Positions 14,546 through 20,029 of a stretch of DNA of 20,029 nt are shown one piece after another. The notes beneath the pieces are model-generated. The model worked only from the letters and a program-made list of their open reading frames with translations. It was not told the DNA's origin and ran no database searches. The stretch is from JBBSTY01 sp038235385 (GTDB lineage: Bacteria > Actinomycetota > Acidimicrobiia > Acidimicrobiales > Acidimicrobilacustridaceae), in the NCBI GenBank assembly GCA_038235385.1, contig JBBSTY010000076.1, positions 1 to 20,029 of the forward strand, given 5' to 3'. The position numbers and the translations under genes are program-made. Position 1 is the first letter of the stretch; every line of letters begins with the position of its first letter.

Positions 14546-15615
14546 TCGAGCGCCCTCGGTGCCGACGGGCTGTGGCCGTGCTCGACGAGCACGGTGCGGA
14601 GCGCCTCGCCGGCGGCAGAATCGACCACGAGGATGAGCACGCCCTGTGGTCCTTCGCTCGAATGGGCGATCTCGATGTCGAAGATGCTCACGTCGGCGTC
14701 CGCGGCGAGCAGCAGGATCTCGGCCAGCACCCCGGCACGATCGACCACGGGGACGCGGATGTCGACGAGGTCCTCCGGTCGGCTGAAGCGGGCGGGCAGC
14801 GCGATCCGGGCCGAGCGGGCGCGGTCGAGGATCTCGACGAGGGCGGCGCGGTCGCCGTCGGCGACGATGTCGCGCACCCCCTGCAACGCGGCGATGAGCT
14901 CATCGAGCTCGTCGACGATGGCTTCACGGTTCTCGCTGCAGATGTCAGGCCAGATCCCCGGATGGCCGGCCGCGATCCGGGTCATGTCGCGGAAGCCCCC
15001 GGCTGCGAGGCGCAGCACCGCCCGGTGCTCGGCCGAGCGCGCCTCGGCGAGGCCCATGAGCGTCGCCGCCGTGAGGTGCGGGACGTGGCTCACCATCGCC
15101 ACCATGGCGTCGTGGCGTTGGGGTGGGATGGCGATGACCTCGGCGCCGAACGACGTCACCACGGCATGGATGTCGCGGTAGGCGTCGTCATCGGTACCCG
15201 GCACGGGGGTGAGCACCCACATGGCGCCCTCGAAGAGGTCGGACCGCGCCCCGTCGATCCCCTCGAGCTCCGAACCGGCCATGGGGTGGCCGCCCACGTA
15301 CCGGGGATCGGCCATGAGCTCGAGCATGGGCGACTTGACGCTCCCGACGTCGGTGACGAGACCGCGGGTGGATGCGAGCGCAGTGGCGACCTGCGCAGCG
15401 ATGGTGCCGACCGGTGTCGCGACGAAGGTGATCTCGGCGTCGGGATCGATGCCGATGGCGTCGAGGGCGCCCCCGGCCACCGCCCGGGCGGCCAACGACT
15501 CGTCGCGGTCGGTGCCGGTGACGTGCCAACCACGCGCTCGCAGCGCGAGTCCGATCGAACCGCCGATCAGGCCGGTGCCGATGACCGACGCCCGGCGTTG
15601 CGCCGACGGCGTCAC
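14542..15615 (-). CDS. tyrA: Prephenate dehydrogenase with C-terminal ACT domain
   Basis: The enzyme oxidatively decarboxylates prephenate (or arogenate) toward tyrosine. The 357-residue product from GTG 15615 begins with a Rossmann GTGLIGGSIG (Gly13-Gly18), then ATPVGTIA, VGSVKSP and GGHPMAGSE. The catalytic His region is MVSHVPHLTAA. From about residue 285 an ACT domain follows (VVDRAGVLAEILL...FDIEIAHS), which probably binds tyrosine or another amino acid for feedback control. NAD versus NADP and prephenate versus arogenate preference cannot be assigned. The GTG overlaps the chorismate mutase stop by 4 nt (GTGA); a longer frame to 15717 would run through the mutase gene and is rejected. 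Confidence 0.95.
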   Translation of the reverse strand: MTPSAQRRASVIGTGLIGGSIGLALRARGWHVTGTDRDESLAARAVAGGALDAIGIDPDAEITFVATPVGTIAAQVATALASTRGLVTDVGSVKSPMLELMADPRYVGGHPMAGSELEGIDGARSDLFEGAMWVLTPVPGTDDDAYRDIHAVVTSFGAEVIAIPPQRHDAMVAMVSHVPHLTAATLMGLAEARSAEHRAVLRLAAGGFRDMTRIAAGHPGIWPDICSENREAIVDELDELIAALQGVRDIVADGDRAALVEILDRARSARIALPARFSRPEDLVDIRVPVVDRAGVLAEILLLAADADVSIFDIEIAHSSEGPQGVLILVVDSAAGEALRTVLVEHGHSPSAPRALE

Positions 15616-15980
15616 GACGGCAGGTCGTCGCGGAGCCCGACCGCACCCTCGAGGTACACGTGACGCAGCTCGGTTCGGGAACGATCGGTGGTGAGGTGGA
15701 TCATGACCCGGATGCACCGCGGCGTGGCACCTTCCACCGCGATCTCCTGGGCGCCGAGCAGGGGGACGTCGCCGAGGCCGATCGTGCGCGCCGCGGCCGC
15801 AGGGAACGCCGAGTGGATGTCGCTGGTGGCCGTGAAGATCATGCTCACGAGATCGTCGTGATCGATGCCGTTGCGCTCGAACAGGGTCTGGAGCAACGTC
15901 ACCACCCGCTCGTTGATGTGCTCGGGCGTGTCGATGTCGATGGTGGTGGCGCCCCGTAGGGCCCGGAGCGCGGCAGGCAC
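15612..15980 (-). CDS. aroH: Chorismate mutase, AroH class
   Basis: AroH converts chorismate to prephenate, the substrate of the next gene. The 122-residue form from GTG 15980 matches the usual 115-127 residues of this monofunctional trimeric class. By comparison with the Bacillus enzyme, conserved residues are Arg9 (RGATT), Phe59 and Arg65 (AFPAAAAR), Glu79 (AQE), Arg91 (CIRV) and Tyr109 (HVYLEGAV). The position of Bacillus Cys75 is Gly76 here. An in-frame GTG at 16067 would add 29 residues not expected in the family. The shorter start is preferred, and it has a TATCCT hexamer 6 nt upstream. Neither start has a clear ribosome binding site. It overlaps tyrA by 4 nt. Confidence 0.9.
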   Translation of the reverse strand: MPAALRALRGATTIDIDTPEHINERVVTLLQTLFERNGIDHDDLVSMIFTATSDIHSAFPAAAARTIGLGDVPLLGAQEIAVEGATPRCIRVMIHLTTDRSRTELRHVYLEGAVGLRDDLPS

Positions 15981-15986
15981 GCCCGG

Positions 15987-15992
15987 AGGATA
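15987..15992 (-). promoter_or_regulatory. Candidate -10 element before aroH
   Basis: TATCCT (minus strand) ends 6 nt before the GTG at 15980, with a loose TTCGTC 18 bp further upstream. If real, aroH-tyrA-aroA can be transcribed independently of scpAB-rluB. Confidence 0.35.
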
Positions 15993-16074
15993 CGCCGTGC
16001 GCGCGACCGCGACGAACTTGTCGCCCGGTGCACCACGGTCGATCGCCGGCGGCGACCGGTGCTCCACCGGGAGG

Positions 16075-16896
16075 TCAGACGGCCGGGTCGTCGGGCTCCG
16101 GGCGCGGGTCGCCGTAGAGCGCCTGGCGACGCTCGGCGCGCGTCACCCGCCGTTGACGTCCGGGGGTGGCGACGGCGCGCTCGAGCTCGCGCACCTCATC
16201 GGTGGTCAAAACGCGTGATGTCCCCGGCTTGAGCTTGCGGTCCTTGAGCGGACCGATGCGCACGCGGACCAGGCGCTCGACCGGATGACCGATCGCCTCG
16301 CACATGCGCCGGACCTGACGGTTGCGACCCTCGTGGATGGTGATCCGCACCAGGCCGGGTGCCACCAGGTTGGCGCCCGCCGGCGCGGTCATGCCGTCCT
16401 CGAGCTCGATGCCGTCGCGCAGGCGACGCACCTCGCCCCGGGTGGGCTCACCGCGGACGTGGGCGAGGTACTCCTTCTCCACCCCGTAGCTGGGGTGCGT
16501 GAGCCGGTGCGCGAGCTCACCGTCGTTGGTGAGGATCAGCAGGCCCTCGGTGTCCTGGTCGAGTCGTCCCACGGGGAACACGCGTGGCGTCGAGGGCACC
16601 AGCTCGACCACCGTCGGCCGGCCCTGGGGATCGGCCGACGTGGTGACCACGCCGGTCGGCTTGTGGAGCAGGTGGTAGACGAGGCCGGGCTTGACGCCGA
16701 TCGGCGATCCGTCCACCTCGATCAGGTCGTTCTCGGCGTCGATCCGGCGACCGAGGACCGCCACCTCGCCGTTCACCGTCACCCGTTCGGCGGCGATCAG
16801 GTCCTCGCACACCCGCCGACTCCCGAGCCCGGCGCGGGCGAGCACCTTCTGGAGCCGTTCACCGTCGCGTTCGGCGGCATCGCCGGGGTCGGTCAC
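16075..16896 (-). CDS. rluB: 23S rRNA pseudouridine synthase, RluB/RsuA family
   Basis: The 273-residue protein has an N-terminal S4 RNA-binding domain (about 14-60, RLQKVLARAGLGSRR) and a pseudouridine synthase domain with the catalytic Asp in VGRLDQDTEGLLIL (Asp113). HKPTGVVTT and HEGRNRQVRRM are also typical of the RsuA/RluB/E/F group. The exact target site is not shown by sequence; RluB-type enzymes modify 23S rRNA near the peptidyl-transferase region. The C-terminus is a basic then acidic tail. The GTG start overlaps the scpB stop by 4 nt. The scpA-scpB-rluB order is widely conserved in actinobacteria and other Gram-positives. Confidence 0.93.
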   Translation of the reverse strand: MTDPGDAAERDGERLQKVLARAGLGSRRVCEDLIAAERVTVNGEVAVLGRRIDAENDLIEVDGSPIGVKPGLVYHLLHKPTGVVTTSADPQGRPTVVELVPSTPRVFPVGRLDQDTEGLLILTNDGELAHRLTHPSYGVEKEYLAHVRGEPTRGEVRRLRDGIELEDGMTAPAGANLVAPGLVRITIHEGRNRQVRRMCEAIGHPVERLVRVRIGPLKDRKLKPGTSRVLTTDEVRELERAVATPGRQRRVTRAERRQALYGDPRPEPDDPAV

Positions 16897-17762
16897 CGAT
16901 CCGGCGTGTCGTCGGTCGGGGCCTCGTCGGCGGGCGCGACCTCGTCGGCCGTCGCGACCTCGTCGGCCGTCGCGACCTCGTCGGCCGTCGCGACCTCGTC
17001 GGCCGTCGCGACCTCGTCGGCGGTCGCGACCTCGCCGTCGTCTGGCACGTCGCCGCCTGACACGTCGTCGTGGGCGGCCGCCTCACCCACGGCCGCCTCA
17101 CTCCCCGGCAGGTCGTCGTCCGCGTCGTCGGCCTCGTCGGCGGCAGCCACGGCGTCGGCTCGCTCGGCCAGGTCGGCCACATAGGCGGCGGTCTCGGCAT
17201 CGATGTCGGCTCGGAGGCCGTGCTCGAGCTGCTCGACGACGTCGGCGCCGGGGACGAACCCGGCGATCGGCGGCAGGTCGGCCAACGATGCCAGCCCGAG
17301 CTTGGCGAGGAACTCGTCGGTGGTGCCGAACAGCGAGGGGTTCCCGGGGCCCGGATCGCGCCCGATCTCGGTGATGTAGCCCCGTTGCTCGAGGGTCTTG
17401 ACGACCCCGTCGACGTTCACGCCCCGCACCTGGGCGACCTGGCCACGCGAGATCGGCTGCTTGTAGGCGATGATGGCGAGCGTCTCGAGTGCCGCGGCCG
17501 ACAGGCGGGCGGATTGGCCCTCGAGCACGAACCGCTCCACGTAGGGGGCCTGATCCGGGTGGCTCTGGTAGCGGTACCCCCCCGCCACCTCGGTGAGGAT
17601 GAACCCTCGGTCCTCGACCTCGTAGGACGCCATGAGCTCGTCGAGGACGGCGGTGACCTGATCGAGCTGGAGCTCGAGGAGCTGTGCGAACAGCTGGGGC
17701 GGCACCGGCCGATCGGCGACCATGAGGATGGCTTCGACGGCGCGCGCCGCTTCGGTGGCCAT
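16893..17762 (-). CDS. scpB: Segregation and condensation protein B
   Basis: ScpB pairs with ScpA and SMC in the bacterial condensin complex. Residues 1-185 form the two winged-helix domains: ALETLAIIAYKQPISRGQVAQVRGVNVDGVV and the later LEQRGYITEIGR plus GNPSLFGTTDEFLAKLGL are family signatures. The final 100 residues are an acidic, Ala/Asp-rich tail not present in short homologues. It holds six tandem EVATAD-type units (residues 244-279). The ATG at 17762 follows the scpA stop by 9 nt, with GAGG overlapping that stop as ribosome binding site. It overlaps rluB by 4 nt. Confidence 0.95.
   Translation of the reverse strand: MATEAARAVEAILMVADRPVPPQLFAQLLELQLDQVTAVLDELMASYEVEDRGFILTEVAGGYRYQSHPDQAPYVERFVLEGQSARLSAAALETLAIIAYKQPISRGQVAQVRGVNVDGVVKTLEQRGYITEIGRDPGPGNPSLFGTTDEFLAKLGLASLADLPPIAGFVPGADVVEQLEHGLRADIDAETAAYVADLAERADAVAAADEADDADDDLPGSEAAVGEAAAHDDVSGGDVPDDGEVATADEVATADEVATADEVATADEVATADEVAPADEAPTDDTPDR
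16926..17033. repeat. 18-bp in-frame tandem repeat in scpB
   Basis: Six consecutive 18-bp units, one reading gcgacctcgtcggccgtc on the plus strand, encode EVATAD on the minus strand. The middle copies are identical, and the outer ones differ by a few bases (the last unit encodes EVAPAD). It lies wholly within the coding region of the acidic tail, so unit gain or loss would keep the frame. Confidence 0.9.
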
Positions 17763-17771
17763 GTGGCGACC

Positions 17772-18548
17772 TCAGCCCTCGTAGACGTCGACCGAGGCCA
17801 GATCGGCCTGATCGAGCGAGAGACCCAGCCACAGGATCTGGATCTCGCCGAACGCACCCGTTTGGAGGATGTCGACCAGACCCTGCTTGTACATCTCGAG
17901 GATGGCGAGGAAGCGCACCACGACCTCGAGCCGCTCGACGAACGAATCGGTGAGCTCGCGGAAGGTGATGCGCCCCGCCCGGGGCAGCTCGTCGAGCAGT
18001 TCGTCCATGGCATCGGCCACGCTGAGGCGCACGGCGTGGATGTGGGCGATGTCGACCGTGGGGACCGGTTTCGGGGTGAGCGCCCGGATGTAGGCCCGCT
18101 GGAGGTCCTGCGCGTCGATGCCCTCGAGCAGATCGGGCGCCAGGCCGAAGAAGCGCTCCTCGAGGCCGGCCGTGCGGGGGTAGGAGAGCGCAGCGTCGGA
18201 TGCGAGCTGCTGGAGGATCTTGGCGGCGTCCTTGAAGGTCTTGCACTCGAGGAGGCGTGAGAGCAGCAGATCGCGCTCCTCCCAGAGCGCCAGCTCGTCG
18301 TCGAGATCGATGTCGGTCTCGTTCGGGAGCAGGCGCTTGGCCTTCAGCTCGACGAGGGTGGCGGCGATCATCAAGAAGTCGGTGACCAGCTCGAGGTCGA
18401 GCTCCTGCATCGCCTCGATCTCACGCAGGTAGGCATCGACGATCGACGAGAGCGAGATCTCGTAGAGGTCGACCTCCTCGCGCAGGATGAGGTGGAGCAG
18501 GAGATCGAACGGTCCCGCGAACGCTGGCGTCTGCACCTCGTAGGACAT
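17772..18548 (-). CDS. scpA: Segregation and condensation protein A (kleisin)
   Basis: ScpA is the kleisin that links the SMC head domains and binds ScpB. The sequence begins MSYEVQTPAFAGPFDLLLHLI, the family hallmark, and continues with EVDLYEISLSSIVDAYL and FLMIAATLVELKAKRLLP. The C-terminal winged helix includes VVVRFLAILEMYKQGLVDI. I chose ATG 18548 (258 residues) since it sits 7 nt after a TACCCT hexamer and matches family N-termini. An ATG at 18608 would add 20 Ser/Thr/Ala-rich residues and cannot be excluded. It is the first gene of the long minus-strand run and diverges from the lipoprotein gene. Confidence 0.93.
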   Translation of the reverse strand: MSYEVQTPAFAGPFDLLLHLILREEVDLYEISLSSIVDAYLREIEAMQELDLELVTDFLMIAATLVELKAKRLLPNETDIDLDDELALWEERDLLLSRLLECKTFKDAAKILQQLASDAALSYPRTAGLEERFFGLAPDLLEGIDAQDLQRAYIRALTPKPVPTVDIAHIHAVRLSVADAMDELLDELPRAGRITFRELTDSFVERLEVVVRFLAILEMYKQGLVDILQTGAFGEIQILWLGLSLDQADLASVDVYEG

Positions 18549-18555
18549 CGCGGCG

Positions 18556-18561
18556 AGGGTA
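18556..18561 (-). promoter_or_regulatory. Candidate -10 element of scpA
   Basis: TACCCT (minus strand) ends 7 nt before the ATG at 18548. It would make the scpAB-led operon leaderless. If the start at 18608 is right, this hexamer is simply coding sequence. Confidence 0.35.
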
Positions 18562-18704
18562 GACGTCGCCGGCGTCGAACTCGCGGATGCTCGATCGGGG
18601 GTGCTCATGCCCCGTTGGTAGCACGCCGCCGCGCCGCGAACGAAACCATCACGGCACCAGGCCGAGATCGCCCGAGGCGGCCGCTTCCGCCGTTCGGGGC
18701 GCGC

Positions 18705-18710
18705 TAGGTT
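18705..18710 (+). promoter_or_regulatory. Candidate -10 element of the small lipoprotein gene
   Basis: TAGGTT, in GCTAGGTT, lies 61 nt before the ATG at 18772. The resulting leader carries a strong GGAGGG ribosome binding site at 18759-18764. Confidence 0.35.
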
Positions 18711-18771
18711 GCGGCGCGCCCGGACCGCTCCGACACGTCGGGCGGCGGCCGCCGGAACGGAGGGATCGACC

Positions 18772-19332
18772 ATGACGACCGGCACCTCGACCTTGCGGCG
18801 GGGCGGCGCGGCGCTGGCGTTCGCTGCGGTCGTCCTCACGTCGTGCAGCTCCCCGCCCGCCGCCGAGCTCGATCCCGCAGCTGCCGCCACGACCCTCGCT
18901 CGCAACCTCGACCTCACCGATGACCAGGCCGGGTGCATGCGCAACCGGTTCGAGGCCGAACCCTCGGCGGCGGCGGTCCTGAACACCAGCGACACGGCCG
19001 CCGACGACGACCGCGACCGGTACCTCGTCGCCATCCGTGCCTGCCTGCCACCCGACGACCTCGGCTCGTCGTTGAGCGCGACGGTCCGTGACCAGCTCCC
19101 CGATGCCGATGCTGCGCAGGCGACCTGCGTCCACGACAACGTCGTGGCCCTCCCGGAGGCCGAACAGGATCGCCTGTACCTGTACTTCTCGAACCCCGCT
19201 GCACTCGACGTGGCCGATGTGGGCCCGGCCGGGGCGGACCTGCTGCGGTCGTGCGACCTCCTCGGGGCGACGCCCGACACGTCGCCGCCCACCACCGCCG
19301 AGTCCACGGGACCCGCCGAGGGATCGGGCTGA
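18772..19332 (+). CDS. Cys-rich secreted lipoprotein of unknown function
   Basis: The 186-residue protein has a signal peptide ending in LTSC, with Cys25 as the lipidation site, so it should be anchored on the outer face of the membrane. Four further cysteines (55, 91, 119, 161) appear in two similar blocks, each with a DxxxxxC helix start and a later (R)xCDL or RACL end. This suggests two tandem small disulfide-bonded units, though the similarity is weak. I do not recognise the family. A Thr/Ser/Pro-rich tail ends the protein. The start at 18772 is well supported by GGAGGG seven bases upstream; an in-frame ATG at 18709 lacks one and would precede the signal peptide. Confidence 0.8.
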   Translation: MTTGTSTLRRGGAALAFAAVVLTSCSSPPAAELDPAAAATTLARNLDLTDDQAGCMRNRFEAEPSAAAVLNTSDTAADDDRDRYLVAIRACLPPDDLGSSLSATVRDQLPDADAAQATCVHDNVVALPEAEQDRLYLYFSNPAALDVADVGPAGADLLRSCDLLGATPDTSPPTTAESTGPAEGSG

Positions 19333-19385
19333 GGCCCCGGCACCAGCACCGCGGCAAAGGCGATCGGGCGCCGATGGGCCGGCGC

Positions 19386-19391
19386 TAACGT
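19386..19391 (+). promoter_or_regulatory. Candidate -10 element of trpS
   Basis: TAACGT ends 8 nt before the ATG at 19400. No ribosome binding site is visible, which fits a leaderless start. Confidence 0.4.
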
Positions 19392-19399
19392 CGAGCGCC

Positions 19400-20029
19400 A
19401 TGACGCGCGTCTTCTCCGGCATCCAACCCACCGGTCCCGTCCACCTCGGCAACCTCCTCGGCGCGCTGCGCAACTGGGTCACCGACCAGCACCGAGCCGA
19501 GTCGCTCTTCTGCGTGGTCGATCTCCACGCCCTCACCGTCCCGCAGGATCCGGCCACCCTCCGGGCCGCGTCGCACGAGCTGGCCACCCTGTTGCTGGCC
19601 ATCGGCATCGATCCGGAGATCGCCACGCTGTTCGTGCAGAGCCACGTCCCCGAGCACACCGAGCTCGCCTGGATCCTCGAGTGCACCGCCGCCATCGGCG
19701 AGCTGCGCCGGATGACCCAGTTCAAGGACAAGTCCACCGCCGGTGGCTTCGTCTCGGCCGGTCTGCTCACCTACCCGGCACTCATGGCGGCCGACATCCT
19801 GCTCTACGACACCGACCGGGTCCCCGTGGGCGACGACCAGCGCCAGCACCTGGAGCTGACCCGCGACCTGGCCATCCGGTTCAACGCTCGTTACGGCGAC
19901 ACCTTCACCGTGCCGGACGGCACCTTTCCCACCGCCGGCGCCCGGGTGATGGACCTGCAGCACCCCACCCAGAAGATGTCCAAGTCGATCGATTCCGAAC
20001 AGGGCACGGTCCTGCTCGCCGACGACCTC
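19400..20029 (+). CDS. trpS: Tryptophanyl-tRNA synthetase, 5' part only
   Basis: The reading frame from ATG 19400 stays open to the right edge, giving 210 residues; about 120-135 C-terminal residues should lie outside. The class I synthetase ATP-binding signature appears as GIQPTGPVHLGNLLGAL (HIGH-type) and KMSKS is at residues 192-196. Between them are SLFCVVDLHALT, FVQSHVPEH and ADILLYDTDRVPVGDDQRQHLELTRD, all typical of TrpS. The enzyme charges tRNA-Trp. It is unusual only in lacking a Shine-Dalgarno sequence. It follows the lipoprotein gene by 67 bp on the same strand. Confidence 0.95.
   Translation, partial: MTRVFSGIQPTGPVHLGNLLGALRNWVTDQHRAESLFCVVDLHALTVPQDPATLRAASHELATLLLAIGIDPEIATLFVQSHVPEHTELAWILECTAAIGELRRMTQFKDKSTAGGFVSAGLLTYPALMAADILLYDTDRVPVGDDQRQHLELTRDLAIRFNARYGDTFTVPDGTFPTAGARVMDLQHPTQKMSKSIDSEQGTVLLADDL

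Noticed and set aside
16926..17033. Possible CRISPR array
   Set aside because: The units are contiguous 18-bp repeats without spacers and are in frame within scpB, so this is a coding tandem repeat.
18549..19349. Upstream extension of the scpA frame
   Set aside because: It runs antisense through the lipoprotein gene; ScpA homologues begin close to the GPFDLLL motif.

Overview
This window reads as chromosome from a high-GC Gram-positive bacterium, most likely an actinobacterium and possibly Acidimicrobiia-like. The lineage is inferred from GC-rich codon use, GTG starts, the actinobacterial-style DUF222 protein and polyprenyl synthase, and the housekeeping gene order. I cannot confirm it without a database search. 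About 19 protein genes and one tRNA are supported. None of the complete genes shows a frameshift.

Layout. Positions 1-1300 look accessory: the 5' part of a DUF222/HNH-type gene running off the left edge, a divergent two-gene operon resembling a toxin-antitoxin pair, and about 360 non-coding bases that end at the 3' end of a tRNA-Pro(GGG). Next come a solitary ABC-type oligopeptide-binding lipoprotein (+) and, convergent to it, a minus-strand operon of a SpoIIE-type phosphatase, an acyl-CoA carboxylase carboxyltransferase and a small zinc-ribbon membrane protein. The central part holds der with a PDZ/radical-SAM/DUF512 gene (minus) and ispH (plus), then a polyprenyl diphosphate synthase (minus). 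From 11730 to 18548 a long minus-strand run carries scpA, scpB, rluB, aroH, tyrA, aroA, cmk and plsC, mostly with 4-9 nt overlaps or gaps. The right end has a small Cys-rich lipoprotein and the 5' part of trpS, both plus.

How the genes fit together. scpA/scpB serve chromosome condensation; rluB and der serve ribosome maturation; cmk supplies nucleotide precursors; plsC and the carboxyltransferase serve lipid synthesis; ispH and the prenyl synthase serve isoprenoid synthesis; aroA, aroH and tyrA form the late shikimate-to-tyrosine branch. This is mainly a housekeeping neighbourhood.

The most notable sequence-level signal is a TANNNT hexamer placed 6-10 nt upstream of the start codon in nine cases (positions near 386, 387, 6349, 9344, 9431, 13195, 15987, 18556 and 19386). 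This suggests very short or absent 5' leaders, and it also helps choose start codons for scpA and aroH. Other points worth a look are the 21-bp divergent promoter of the toxin-antitoxin-like operon, its position beside a tRNA 3' end, the 38-nt phosphatase/carboxyltransferase overlap, the der-linked DUF512 gene of unknown function, and an 18-bp in-frame tandem repeat in scpB. I see no CRISPR array, IS element, prophage, or clearly new defence or biosynthetic system.
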